A DNA stretch of 64,000 nt from Planctomycetota bacterium (lineage in GTDB: Bacteria > Planctomycetota > Planctomycetia > Pirellulales > Lacipirellulaceae): the NCBI GenBank assembly GCA_024278955.1, contig JAJRSE010000012.1:1-64000 (forward strand), in the 5' to 3' direction. Below the pieces are notes generated by a model. The model saw only the letters and a list, made by a program, of their open reading frames with translations. It was not told the DNA's origin and did no database searches. The translations under genes were made by a program, and so were the position numbers. Below are positions 16,818 to 25,892 of the stretch, in pieces. Numbering within the stretch: the first letter of the stretch is position 1; every line of letters starts with the position of its first letter.

Positions 16818-17555
16818 TCAGTCGTCAAAACGTTTCAAACGAATGTTGCGAAATTCGACTTTCATCGGAGGGCCAGCGTGTACTTGGAGTGCAAGGACGC
16901 CTTCGGCCGAGCGTTTTTCTGTCTCATTGTCGTGGGTTTCGCTCATCAGGTGGTTGTTGATGATGTGTTTAAGCAGGGGGCCTCGGGCTTCGATGGCGTA
17001 GTCATTCCAGTCTCCCTGCCGGATGTGTTGCTGTAATTTCTCGGAATCGGTAACCGTGGTAGTTTCCCGCTGCCCGTCGGCGGAGAGGGTGGTCTTTTCT
17101 CCTCGCATGGTGAGAACACCGCGGCCTTGCTCTTCGTAGAGGATGCCCGAGTATTTTACGCCAGCTTCTATGTCGGCTTGATAGCCGCCGACAATCCACT
17201 GTTTGGGGTCGATTACGCGGCTACGGTACTGGATGCCACTGTTCCCGCTGGTGATACGATACTGGAGTTCGAGTCGAAAGTCGGCCAGCGGCTTGCCTTG
17301 CCAAATGAGGAAGGTGTTGTGTTCGATAGGTTTTGCTGCTGTCGTGACGCCGGTGATGGTCCCCTCCTGCACAGACCAAATCGCCGGGTTGCCATCCCAA
17401 CCCTCCAGGTCGCGCCCGTTGTGCAATGATTCGAAGCCTTCGGCCTGCGTAAATTGCGACCCCGTGGTTGCGACCCCGACGGCAATAAGTAAAACTAGTG
17501 CTTTGTCATGACAAAGCACTCGGGTTAACAATCGGTGCAGGTTGTGAATCATCAT
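16818..17555 (-). CDS. Secreted DUF1080 (3-keto-disaccharide hydrolase-type) protein
   Basis: A 245-residue protein starting at the ATG pair near 17555. A signal peptide is visible: HRLLTRVLCHDKALVLLIAV, then a small-residue cleavage region TQAEG. The mature part has the DUF1080 fold signatures FESLHNGRDLEGWDG, FRLELQYRI, NSGIQYRS, GGYQADIEAG and the end VEFRNIRLKRF. Members of this family hydrolyse 3-keto-glycosides or bind polysaccharide. A perfect 24-bp palindrome (17497-17520) lies inside the signal-peptide codons. The divergent neighbour is a TIM-barrel isomerase, which fits keto-sugar catabolism. Start choice is fair. Confidence 0.88.
   Translation of the reverse strand: MMIHNLHRLLTRVLCHDKALVLLIAVGVATTGSQFTQAEGFESLHNGRDLEGWDGNPAIWSVQEGTITGVTTAAKPIEHNTFLIWQGKPLADFRLELQYRITSGNSGIQYRSRVIDPKQWIVGGYQADIEAGVKYSGILYEEQGRGVLTMRGEKTTLSADGQRETTTVTDSEKLQQHIRQGDWNDYAIEARGPLLKHIINNHLMSETHDNETEKRSAEGVLALQVHAGPPMKVEFRNIRLKRFDD
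17497..17520. repeat. Perfect 24-bp palindrome, repeat family B
   Basis: AGTGCTTTGTCA is followed immediately by its reverse complement TGACAAAGCACT. It lies inside the coding sequence of the DUF1080 signal peptide (codons for V-L-C-H-D-K-A-L). The same 12-mer forms the ends of the element at 37061-37169 and recurs at 30000-30010. Confidence 0.9.
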
Positions 17556-17716
17556 CAATGCCTCGTAAATGTTTGTTAGTTGATTTGATCTCAGTTTCCA
17601 GGCAAACAGCAACAATAAATCTGACGGCAGGGAATGCAGTTTCCGAATCGGCCTAATTCCGACGATACTAGTTCCGCAATCCTAAACTGTCGTCATTCCG
17701 TTGAAAAGGACACGCA

Positions 17717-18571
17717 ATGAAATACTCGATGAATCTGTTGTTATGGACCGGTGATGTCACCGAGGACGATTTGCCAGTGATTCAGCAAATCAAGGAGATG
17801 GGCTACGACGGCATCGAGTTTCCGCTGTTCGAGGCGGGAGACGAGTCGCGTTTTGCAAAATTTGGCAAACAGCTTGATGACATTGGCTTGGGGCGTACCG
17901 CCGTGACGGTGTTGGGCGCGGAGTCCAACCCGATTAGTCCCGATGCTTCGGTGCGACAAAAGGGGATCGAGACGATCTTCACCGTGCTGGATACGTGTGC
18001 TGCTGCAGGGGTGGAAGCCCTGGTTGGCCCTTTCCACTCGGCCCTTGGCGAATTTAGCGGCCAAGGTCCGACGGAGGATGAGTGGAAATGGGGAGTCGAA
18101 AGCATGCGGAAGATGGCGGAGCACGCCGGCAAGGTAGACGTGCGATTGGGAATTGAACCGCTCAATCGGTTTGAAACTTATCTCCTCAACACTCAGGCCG
18201 ATGCCGCGAGATTTGCCCGAGAAGTAGAACACCCAAGCTGCGGGATGCTGTACGACACGTTTCATGCCAACATCGAGGAAGAAGACCCGGGCGAGGCGAT
18301 CAAGGCTTGTTCCGACAAAATGTACTATGTGCATATCAGCGAAAATAACCGAAGCGTTCCGGGATCGGGTGGGGTGAATTGGAAATCGAATTTCGATGCG
18401 CTTCATGAAGTTGGATACGATGGCTGGTTGACGGTCGAAGCCTTTGGACGTCGCCTGCCAGAAATCGCAGCTGCTACCAAGATTTGGCGTAAGATGTACG
18501 ACTCAGAGATCCAACTGGCGCAAGATGCCCTGACGTTTATGCGGTCGGAAGTTTCAAAACGCTGGAGTTGA
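17717..18571 (+). CDS. Sugar isomerase/epimerase (D-tagatose 3-epimerase-like)
   Basis: A 284-residue TIM-barrel protein of the keto-hexose 3-epimerase group. Likely metal ligands are Glu in LGIEPLNRFE, Asp in LYDTFHANIEE, His in YVHISENNR and Glu in LTVEAFGR, in the order expected for D-tagatose/D-psicose 3-epimerases. The start ATG has AAAGGA nine bases upstream. It is divergent from the secreted DUF1080 gene, with about 160 bases between. Together they could hydrolyse a 3-keto-glycoside outside the cytoplasm and convert the product inside. That pairing is an inference. Confidence 0.88.
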   Translation: MKYSMNLLLWTGDVTEDDLPVIQQIKEMGYDGIEFPLFEAGDESRFAKFGKQLDDIGLGRTAVTVLGAESNPISPDASVRQKGIETIFTVLDTCAAAGVEALVGPFHSALGEFSGQGPTEDEWKWGVESMRKMAEHAGKVDVRLGIEPLNRFETYLLNTQADAARFAREVEHPSCGMLYDTFHANIEEEDPGEAIKACSDKMYYVHISENNRSVPGSGGVNWKSNFDALHEVGYDGWLTVEAFGRRLPEIAAATKIWRKMYDSEIQLAQDALTFMRSEVSKRWS

Positions 18572-19076
18572 CTTTCTTGCCGTGAATTCTCCTCTGAGCG
18601 AGAAACGACCGCATAAAGACTTCCTTTCCGGAGGTCATGCCTAGCAACGTCTCGGTGATGTCCTCGTGGCTCGATAAATAGTTACGTCTCTACATGTTGG
18701 CCTTTCTGCTTTCCCTGAATGGTGGGTTCTAGTCGCAGGGGTGGCAATGAAGAGGGAAACTAGGGGGTAAACTGGGGTGGTGTTATGGCCCTCCCCCCCC
18801 CGTGATGAGCTTCGGTTTTTAGCACAAAATAGCAGCCTAAAAAGAAATGTTCTCTTCTTTGTGTTTCTCTCGGGAGAATCTGATAAGATGGGTATAAAAG
18901 TCAGTCAACTTGCTAGTACGAATCCAAAGCCACTTATAGACAAGTCCCAGGCAGGTGTTCCGCTCATAACGCGGTTTGATGCTGAAATGTCAGTGCGGTG
19001 ACCGGAGCATGTCCGAGCGACTCGCACTAAACTGGCGAGGTTGGGATGCAAGAGTGCATTGAAAAGGGAGCCTTTC
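18572..19076. other. Intergenic region upstream of the TetR gene
   Basis: No gene is seen. It contains a run of ten C near 18789 and, in its last 110 bases, a copy of repeat family E. Confidence 0.6.
18968..19032 (+). repeat. Dispersed repeat family E, copy upstream of TetR
   Basis: AACGCGGTTTGATGCTGAAA, then TGTCAGTGCGGTGACCGG, followed by a weaker block (CGCACTAA). It aligns over about 65 bases with 41453-41517 and ends about 45 bases before the TetR start. Confidence 0.75.
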
Positions 19077-19766
19077 ATGTCGGCAGATCTTAAACGCGAA
19101 TTGAATTCTAAGACCAAGCGGGACCCTGAACTGACGCGTCGCCGTTTGCTTGAGGCCGCAGTTGAGCTTTTTGCTAAAAAGGGACGTGACGGAACAAGCG
19201 TTGACGAAATCTGCAAGGCGTCTGGTGTCAATTGCCGAATGATCTATCACTACTTTGGCAGCAAAAACGGCCTCTACATGGCTATGCTAAAGCGTGTTTA
19301 CGGTCGTATTCGCGAGCTTATTGTAGATGTCGATGAGCATGCGCAATCGCTCCCAGACTTTATTGAGACGTTTACTGAAAGGTATTTCCGATTCCTACAG
19401 TCGAACCCCGAATTTGTGGCTGTTTTACGTTGGGAAAATGCCTCAGGCGCCGAGGGAATCTGTCAGCTCGAGCTAGGCGATTTCCGAAGCCGTTGCCTTG
19501 AAGCAGCCTCCCGAGCGTTAGAGCAATCCAATGAGGAGAACTCATTTTCGGGGATGAGTCAGAAGTCGCTTACAGAGAATAGCATGCTGATCATTTTGAC
19601 CTGTTGTGCATTGTGCGGATATTATTTTTCCAATCAAGCTTCTCTAGGCCATGTGATGGGCGTTGATCTCACTTCTTCCGACTTTTCTGAGCAGTGGTTG
19701 GCACACATAAAGCAATCGATGCATGTACGTTTTTGCGAGCAAAGTTTCTGCGACGCCGAAAGCTAA
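19077..19766 (+). CDS. TetR family transcriptional regulator
   Basis: A 229-residue protein. The N-terminal helix-turn-helix is typical: RRLLEAAVELFAKKGRDGTS, then VDEICKASGVNCRMIYHYFG and SKNGLYMAML. The rest is a variable ligand-binding helical domain. The ATG at 19077 was chosen since GGGAG lies seven bases upstream. Such regulators repress nearby genes and respond to small molecules. No divergent partner is adjacent, so the target is unknown; repeat family E just upstream could hold its own promoter or operator. Confidence 0.93.
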   Translation: MSADLKRELNSKTKRDPELTRRRLLEAAVELFAKKGRDGTSVDEICKASGVNCRMIYHYFGSKNGLYMAMLKRVYGRIRELIVDVDEHAQSLPDFIETFTERYFRFLQSNPEFVAVLRWENASGAEGICQLELGDFRSRCLEAASRALEQSNEENSFSGMSQKSLTENSMLIILTCCALCGYYFSNQASLGHVMGVDLTSSDFSEQWLAHIKQSMHVRFCEQSFCDAES

Positions 19767-20205
19767 AGTGCGAGTTTCATTAGCAGACGGGCTCGCTTGC
19801 TTTGTTCCCGTGTTCGAGCGTTTTCTTGAGTAGGTTCTCATTGCTTTCAGATGGAGATGTTCCATTGGATTGCTAAAATGTGCTCTCGCTTGCTCACCTT
19901 TTTCTGAGGTTTGGATTGAGTAACTACGAAGAGGATAAAGCCGTCCTGTTATTCAGTAAAGTTACTTACCATTTTTTCAAGACATGTCGATTTCATCGGC
20001 TTTTCTAGTCTGCTCTTAGGCTCCTACGGAAATGAAATTGCGTCTCTGATCTTTCCGCTTTGCGCTAACGGGCAGATAGGAAAAAACCGTGACAAAAAGT
20101 TTGACAGCATGGTAAGTGTCCGTTTACAATGGAGTAACGGTTGGGCGGACAAATGCAGTTCGTGCAGTTGTCCTTTTCTTTTTCCTTGCTTTGGGAGTTT
20201 GTCTA
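19767..20205. other. Intergenic region with a strong promoter at its end
   Basis: No gene is seen between the TetR stop and the PEP-CTERM start. Apart from the sigma-70 promoter at 20101-20130 nothing distinctive was found. Confidence 0.6.
20101..20130 (+). promoter_or_regulatory. Sigma-70 promoter of the PEP-CTERM gene
   Basis: TTGACA (20101-20106), an 18-base spacer and TACAAT (20125-20130), near consensus. The start codon is 76 bases downstream of the -10 box. Confidence 0.75.
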
Positions 20206-21006
20206 ATGAGGGTTCTTGCGAAGTTGAAATCTCTTCTTGCGGTAGGTGCCGTAGTGGCGGTCGCATATTTTGCGTCGCCGGCTAGTGCCGCGGTTTACAC
20301 AATCGATTCAAGTTTGAGCAGTATAACAGTCACAGCTTTAGTCGATGTTGGAGGTGGTCCCGTGCCGCTCGATCCGCAAGGCGGCAACCCGGCTGCTATG
20401 ACGACGGCATTGGAAGGAACCATCGTGGCAACGGTTGCATCACCGACTCTGATTTCGTTAGACGCGGGCTTGAGCGATATTGATGCCATGCTCAATCCTC
20501 TCGCAGAGTTCTTGCCAACCGAAGGCACCTCCGTCACCCTAACCAATGACGACATTCCGCTCGGCAGTCCCGACGGGCTATTCACTGCTGGTGAAGACAA
20601 CATTGGCGTGGAGCTCGACATGGGCTTCTTTGGTATGGCTTATGGTGCGATTCGAAATATGGTTCTTACCGCCGAGGGATCAGGCGACCCGTCCGCACCT
20701 GGGTCGGCCGTTGGTATTGGCTTTAACGTTACCGATGGTTACTTCGCATTTGACGCCGGGGCTCTTGGGGATGGCGAGAGTGACATGATCAACGTGGGTG
20801 ATCCTGCCACGTTCAATAGCAGTGGCGACCTTGTGTACAGTCTAGTTGGGGCTGTCGAGACGATTACGATTCCTATCGGTGTGTTGCTTGGCGATGCAGC
20901 CGTAGCTGGCACGATCGTCGCTTCGCGAGTGATTCCTGAACCAGCCACGTTGGCTTTGTTCGGCATGGGGCTTTGCTCCACGTTGCTGATGCGTCGTCGA
21001 CAGTAG
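20206..21006 (+). CDS. Secreted PEP-CTERM protein
   Basis: A 266-residue protein with a signal peptide (LLAVGAVVAVAYFASPASA) and a C-terminal PEP-CTERM sorting signal: VIPEPATLALFGMG, then a hydrophobic stretch and MRRRQ. An exosortase would recognise this tail and release the protein to the cell surface or matrix. The mature part starts VYTIDSSLSS and contains TTALEGTIVATV, LSDIDAML, GEDNIGVELDMGFFG and VETITIPIGVLLGD. The same blocks, in order, occur inside the next gene. The start has TTGGGAG upstream and a strong promoter. A terminator follows. Confidence 0.92.
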   Translation: MRVLAKLKSLLAVGAVVAVAYFASPASAAVYTIDSSLSSITVTALVDVGGGPVPLDPQGGNPAAMTTALEGTIVATVASPTLISLDAGLSDIDAMLNPLAEFLPTEGTSVTLTNDDIPLGSPDGLFTAGEDNIGVELDMGFFGMAYGAIRNMVLTAEGSGDPSAPGSAVGIGFNVTDGYFAFDAGALGDGESDMINVGDPATFNSSGDLVYSLVGAVETITIPIGVLLGDAAVAGTIVASRVIPEPATLALFGMGLCSTLLMRRRQ

Positions 21007-21025
21007 TGGCAGGTTAGATTTTTGC

Positions 21026-21063
21026 CCGTCGCGCGGCGAACTCAAGCCGCGCGACGGATTTTT
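21026..21063 (+). terminator. Strong intrinsic terminator
   Basis: The stem CCGTCGCGCGGC (21026-21037) pairs perfectly with GCCGCGCGACGG (21046-21057) around an 8-base loop and is followed by ATTTTTG. Confidence 0.93.
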
Positions 21064-21201
21064 GCTAACGGTTTGGCGGGCATCAGACGTGGCGTAATTC
21101 TGACCTAGGGCGAGTTGATTTTGCTTTTTACGATATCTATTACGGACAACCTGTTCTTTTCTTTCGCAGGAAAATTTTCACATAAGGAAGAGGGTCAAAT
21201 C

Positions 21202-23040
21202 ATGAGGCAGCGTACCCCATTTTCGTTTCGATCAACTCGGCACCTAGCAACAAGCTCTTTGGTCGCGGTTGCGTGTGCTACGGCTATCCTTCTATCCAGC
21301 AGCGCCGCCTATGCCCAAACCGTGGCCTACTGGCGCTTTGAAGAGGGCGGAGTAGGCACTCAGCCCAGCACGGTTTCGACTCCCGTGCTCGACTCCTCCG
21401 GCAATGGCTACAACATGGGTGTGCTGACAGCGGGTTCGGCACCTACGTACTCCTCTTCGGTACCTTCAGCCACAATAGGCCAGAGCGGTGCAGCGAATAA
21501 CCGCTCGCTCGATTTCGATGGCGTAGACGACGAAGTCTATGCAACCGGCTACACACCAGGTCTCAACGACTACGATTTTTCGGCCGGCTGGACTGTCGAA
21601 GCAGCGTTCCGCTTCGACACGATCACAGCCCGGGCTCCCGGTCCAAATCCCGCGCTACCCAACGACGCTTCCCCCACAGTTGTCCAAGGTGTTTTGGCCA
21701 AAGAAGGGAAACCGGTTGCTACCGAGAACGAACCACCACTGGCGTTTCGGCTTCGCAACGATGGCGACGAAGATGATGATAATCTCACGCTAAACGATTT
21801 CCCGCATCTGGAAATCACTGGCCTGAACGGTTCTGGAGATGACGACTGGAATGTTGATAGCCGCAAGACACCGACCGCTTCGCCTATCGTGGCGGGACAA
21901 TGGTACTACTCCGCTGTGGTTTATAACGGGACGACCGTCGATCTGTACCTCGACAGCGGCAATGGCTACCGATGGCAAAATAACACGGCCATCCAAAAAG
22001 ATGGGCTTTCGACGCCCGCCTGGGTGAACAGTGTTGCAGACTGGGTGATCGGCCGTGAGGAGCGTAACGACAACCCGATCAATTGGATGGATGGGCAAGT
22101 GGACGAAGTGCGCATCAGCAGCGCCGCCCTTACGCCGGGGGAATTTTTGAATAACGATCCTGCCGACTTTGGCCCCTCTTCGAATTTAGTCACCTACACG
22201 ATCGACCCATCGCAAAGTTCTTACACCTGGGTAGGAGATGTACTCGGGGCGCCCATGCTCGCACAGCAGCCGGGCAGTTTGACTGCCGCGTTGGAAGGGA
22301 ACATCACGGCCCGTCTTGATGGCAACACCCTAAGCTTCGGCGACGACCTGAGCGATATCGACATGCAGGCTTGGGGTGGCCCTGGGTTTGATCCGCAACT
22401 TGGTTCGACCAAGGTCACGGGCAATGCGACCGTCACCTATCCGGCCACTGGAGAGGACAACATCGGAATTGATGTTCCGGCTATCTTCGGTAAAATTGCG
22501 CTTCGCGATGCTAAATTTGGCATTTCTGATGGATCTGCAGATTTCGGCGGCCCTGTTACAGGGCTTGAAGTTCGTACAAAATCTCAGCGTCTTGACTGGT
22601 ATTCCGACTTCTTTCTTATCAATGATGCAGGGTCAGATATCGGCGGCGGCGGAGCGGGCGAGAACACCGATCCTGGAAATATGACTCGCGATCGGGATTT
22701 GGTTACCGGAATCGAAACGATCACTATTCCTATCTTTTTCGATATCTCCAGCGACGATTTTGCCTCTGCCGTAGGCGGCGAGGTTGTAGCCACTCGCCCA
22801 TGGACGGGAGACTTTAACCTCGATGGAATTGTCGATGGTGCAGATTTCTTAGTTTATCAACAAGGTATCGGAACTTTGTACGACGCCGTAGATCTCTCGA
22901 TTTGGAAGCAAAACTATGGAATGATTGTTCCTATCCCGCTGGGAGCAGGATTAGCCGCGGTTCCCGAGCCGGGCACCTGTGTTTTGGCATTGATGATCGG
23001 TTTGGTTTCATTGCGTTCTACCCGTCGGCGTTCGCGCTGA
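21202..23040 (+). CDS. Secreted LamG-domain PEP-CTERM protein with dockerin-like segment
   Basis: A 612-residue secreted protein. After a signal peptide (VACATAILLSSSAAYAQ) comes a LamG/concanavalin-like domain at about 38-345, with VAYWRFEEGG, SLDFDGVDDEVYA, WTVEAAFRF and DEVRISSAALTPGEFL. A second domain (about 360-545) repeats the blocks of the preceding gene: VTYTIDPSQSSY, LTAALEGNITARL, LSDIDMQAW, GEDNIGIDVPAIFG, IETITIPIFFD. Then comes a dockerin-like calcium motif, GDFNLDGIVDGADFLVYQQ, and the PEP-CTERM tail AVPEPGTCVLALMIG with final RRRSR. AAGGAAGAGGG precedes the ATG. It is probably a surface or matrix polysaccharide-binding protein. Confidence 0.92.
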   Translation: MRQRTPFSFRSTRHLATSSLVAVACATAILLSSSAAYAQTVAYWRFEEGGVGTQPSTVSTPVLDSSGNGYNMGVLTAGSAPTYSSSVPSATIGQSGAANNRSLDFDGVDDEVYATGYTPGLNDYDFSAGWTVEAAFRFDTITARAPGPNPALPNDASPTVVQGVLAKEGKPVATENEPPLAFRLRNDGDEDDDNLTLNDFPHLEITGLNGSGDDDWNVDSRKTPTASPIVAGQWYYSAVVYNGTTVDLYLDSGNGYRWQNNTAIQKDGLSTPAWVNSVADWVIGREERNDNPINWMDGQVDEVRISSAALTPGEFLNNDPADFGPSSNLVTYTIDPSQSSYTWVGDVLGAPMLAQQPGSLTAALEGNITARLDGNTLSFGDDLSDIDMQAWGGPGFDPQLGSTKVTGNATVTYPATGEDNIGIDVPAIFGKIALRDAKFGISDGSADFGGPVTGLEVRTKSQRLDWYSDFFLINDAGSDIGGGGAGENTDPGNMTRDRDLVTGIETITIPIFFDISSDDFASAVGGEVVATRPWTGDFNLDGIVDGADFLVYQQGIGTLYDAVDLSIWKQNYGMIVPIPLGAGLAAVPEPGTCVLALMIGLVSLRSTRRRSR

Positions 23041-23123
23041 AGAGGTTTCACCTGTAGCCAAAATCCGGTAGCACGGAAGCGTTTGAGTCTTGTCTTTTCG
23101 GTTTTTCTAAGGAGATAGCTTTC

Positions 23124-24263
23124 ATGTCCCCCTTTTTCTTAAAGGGCCACTCGGTCGCTGAATGTCATTCGCCTGAAAGGTCACCCCGTGTGACTCCTCG
23201 AGATGCGACTCCACGGGGCCACAGAGGCTTTACCCTGGTTGAGTTGCTCGTGGTGATCGCGATTATCGGCGTGCTCGTCGCCCTCTTGCTTCCTGCTGTC
23301 CAAGCGGCTCGCGAGGCGGCACGGCGCTCTAGTTGTACCAACAATATGAAGCAGCTTGGCCTCGCTTTGCAAAACTATCACAGTTCGCGTCAGGCCTTTC
23401 CCAAAGGTTCGACTGTCGACGGCACCAACTTCGTGGTCAATGCTAATGTTTCTCTGTTACCTTACTTAGAGCAGGGGAGTCTTGATAGCCTCTATCTAAC
23501 GGTAGATGCAAGTGGTGACGCGACGCAGTGGACCGATCAGCCAGCTGTGGTTGTGTCAGCAGTTATTTCTGCTTTTAATTGCCCCTCGACTAACGACGAG
23601 AATCCCAAGTTTTTCCGTCAGCTTAGCACCGTGGTTACTGGTAATGGAGGGAACTACGGCACCACCGATTATGCTTTCAATCGCGGATCGAACGATGCCT
23701 ATTGTTTTACCAACAATTCTTTCGAGCAGGACTTACCGGACTTCCGACGAGGCGTGTTTGACATCGATATGGGACTTAGGATCGGACAAATTACTGATGG
23801 CACAAGCAATACCTTTGCGATGGGAGAAGCAAGTGGCTCTGATAGGTGGATTGTTTGTCAAGGCTCAAGATGTACATCAGAGGTTGATATGGATCAGAGT
23901 GGTGAGGTTCAGTCTGCCGCATTCGGATGGATTGTTGGCCATATCAATGCTAGCGGTCTTGGCTGGGGACTCTTGATGACGAGTAATTATGGTTGCGCTA
24001 TGGAGCCAATGAATAAGTTTCCAGTTACCGAGACTAAGGTCAGTCTTGGGGAGGCATTTTCTGCAGGTTGCAGAACTGGCGTTGGAACCGATCTTACTGC
24101 TTCCAGAATGTCTTCAACCAGCGGCTTCCGCAGCGACCACCCAGGCGGTTGCAATTTTTCCTTCGCCGATGGTTCGGTGCATTTTCTAGCCGACGGCATC
24201 GACATGCTGAGCTATCGCGCCTTGTCGACCAGCCAGGGGGAAGAAGTTGTTTCGCTTCCCTAG
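23124..24263 (+). CDS. DUF1559 prepilin-type (type II pseudopilin-like) protein
   Basis: A 379-residue member of the large planctomycete DUF1559 family. A class III prepilin signal is clear: a basic leader ending RGHRG, then FTLVELLVVIAIIGVLVALL, followed by LLPAVQAAREAARRSSCTNN and LGLALQNYHS. The C-terminal H-X9-DG region reads DHPGGCNFSFADGSVHFL. AAGGAG lies nine bases before the ATG. A prepilin peptidase would cleave after the glycine. These proteins are thought to assemble into pseudopili or support secretion at the surface. It ends the series of surface-protein genes. Confidence 0.95.
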   Translation: MSPFFLKGHSVAECHSPERSPRVTPRDATPRGHRGFTLVELLVVIAIIGVLVALLLPAVQAAREAARRSSCTNNMKQLGLALQNYHSSRQAFPKGSTVDGTNFVVNANVSLLPYLEQGSLDSLYLTVDASGDATQWTDQPAVVVSAVISAFNCPSTNDENPKFFRQLSTVVTGNGGNYGTTDYAFNRGSNDAYCFTNNSFEQDLPDFRRGVFDIDMGLRIGQITDGTSNTFAMGEASGSDRWIVCQGSRCTSEVDMDQSGEVQSAAFGWIVGHINASGLGWGLLMTSNYGCAMEPMNKFPVTETKVSLGEAFSAGCRTGVGTDLTASRMSSTSGFRSDHPGGCNFSFADGSVHFLADGIDMLSYRALSTSQGEEVVSLP

Positions 24264-24500
24264 CAAGGGATGGCCGGTAAATAACATCCACTTTTGGCCG
24301 AAGGTCATGAGCACCAAAATGGCGCTGTCGAGGGGGATGTCTATGGCCTTTGGCCAAAATGCTGTAGCCAAGTAGCGATGGGTGCTTTGCGGCGGGAAAC
24401 GGACACTCCGACAATCGGATTCTCGGCAACGAAACGCTTTGGCCGGCGAGAGACCGCACCCATTCTCCTTCTTGGCCTAAGCAAGCTTGCCAAGACTTTC

Positions 24501-25883
24501 CTACGTTGCATCGCGGAAATGAATACTCTTGCGCCGTGTCAGGTGATAAAATCCGTAAGGCGAGAGCGTCGAGCCTTTGCCGCTCTCGCCCCAGCCTGTC
24601 CACGGAAGGGCCGGGTCGAGGTAGTCGCAGCGGTTTTGGAAGATGGTGCCGGCGTGGAGACGCTTGGCTAACGAGTCGGCTCGCTGCCCGTCTGTCGTCC
24701 ATATCGACGCCGTGAGCCCAAAGGCGGAATCGTTCATCTTTGCCAGGGCCTCGTCGTCGTTGGCTACCGCACTGACGGGCAGCAAAGGGCCGAAGCTTTC
24801 TTGTTGCATCACCAGGGCGTCGTTCGGGACATCAGCCAAGAGCGTGGGCGGGTAGAAGTTGCCTGTGAGCCCCTCTGGAATTTTTCCGCCAACAAGCAAG
24901 CGAGCGCCGCGGGCTACTGCCTCGTCGACTTGTTGTTGCAAAAATGCGGGTGCCGAGCGACTGGCCAACGGCCCCATGTTGGTCGTCTCGAGCCTCGGGT
25001 CGCCCAATTGGTATTCGGCCAACAGAGCGGCCGATTTTTCTAAAAAGGGTTCGTACAAACTCTGATGTACGTAGACTCGTTCGATCGCACAGCACGACTG
25101 CCCGGCGTTGTAGCAAGCACCGTCGACCAGGTTGGCAGCAGCAAATTCGAGGTCAGCGTCCGCAGCGACGTAAGCCGGGTCTTTGCCACCAAGTTCGAGT
25201 CCGACGTCGATTAAACGCGACTCGGCAACGGCCTGATAGATTCGGTGGCCTCCCTCAACCGAGCCGGTAAACGAGACATGGTCGATCTGAGGGTTACCAA
25301 TCAGTTCGGCTGTTTGCTTGTGGGTGAGCGTTAAGTTGGTGACAAGGTGAGGGACTTCGAGGGCACCAAAAGCTTCAGCAAATGCGATGCCGGTTAGCGG
25401 TGTCTTGGCACTATGTTTCAGCAGCACGACGTTGCCAGCCAGCAGGGCAGGTACGATGACATTGATCGGGATGACGAGCGGGTAGTTCCATGCCGCGATG
25501 TCGAAAACAACTCCAAGCGGCTCATGTTCGATACGACGTACGAAACCATTTTTGGGCAGGACGTCGGCTGCTAAGGCGGCGGGAGCGTCGGCGATCGACT
25601 GCTCTGCACGGTCGAACATGGTGGCCAGTTCGCCGCGGGCGTTTGCCAGTGGCCTGCCCATCTGGAGGGTTACGTCGAGAGCAATTTGTTCACCCGCAGC
25701 TCGCATTTTTGCGAGACCTTCCTTCACGATGCCAATACGTTGGTTCAGAGTAAGGCATCGCCATTGGGAGAACGCCGCTGCTGCTGCTCGAACTTTGGCG
25801 TCGATTTTCTCGGGCGAGTCGTAGGGGACTTCTGCAACGACAGATTGGTCGAAAGGATTGGTTGCGGTTAGGAGGGTAGGCAT
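24501..25883 (-). CDS. Aldehyde dehydrogenase, NAD(P)-dependent
   Basis: A 460-residue enzyme of the ALDH superfamily that oxidises an aldehyde to the acid. Catalytic residues are visible: Asn133 in AAWNYPLVIP, Glu230 in LELGGKDP and Cys264 in NAGQSCCAIERVYV. FTGSVEGGHRI is the nucleotide-binding loop. The length is close to succinate-semialdehyde-type enzymes, but the substrate is unknown. It is the last gene of a five-gene operon and starts nine bases after the SDR stop, so it probably oxidises the product of that pathway. Confidence 0.94.
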   Translation of the reverse strand: MPTLLTATNPFDQSVVAEVPYDSPEKIDAKVRAAAAAFSQWRCLTLNQRIGIVKEGLAKMRAAGEQIALDVTLQMGRPLANARGELATMFDRAEQSIADAPAALAADVLPKNGFVRRIEHEPLGVVFDIAAWNYPLVIPINVIVPALLAGNVVLLKHSAKTPLTGIAFAEAFGALEVPHLVTNLTLTHKQTAELIGNPQIDHVSFTGSVEGGHRIYQAVAESRLIDVGLELGGKDPAYVAADADLEFAAANLVDGACYNAGQSCCAIERVYVHQSLYEPFLEKSAALLAEYQLGDPRLETTNMGPLASRSAPAFLQQQVDEAVARGARLLVGGKIPEGLTGNFYPPTLLADVPNDALVMQQESFGPLLPVSAVANDDEALAKMNDSAFGLTASIWTTDGQRADSLAKRLHAGTIFQNRCDYLDPALPWTGWGESGKGSTLSPYGFYHLTRRKSIHFRDAT

Positions 25884-25892
25884 AGAATGCGA

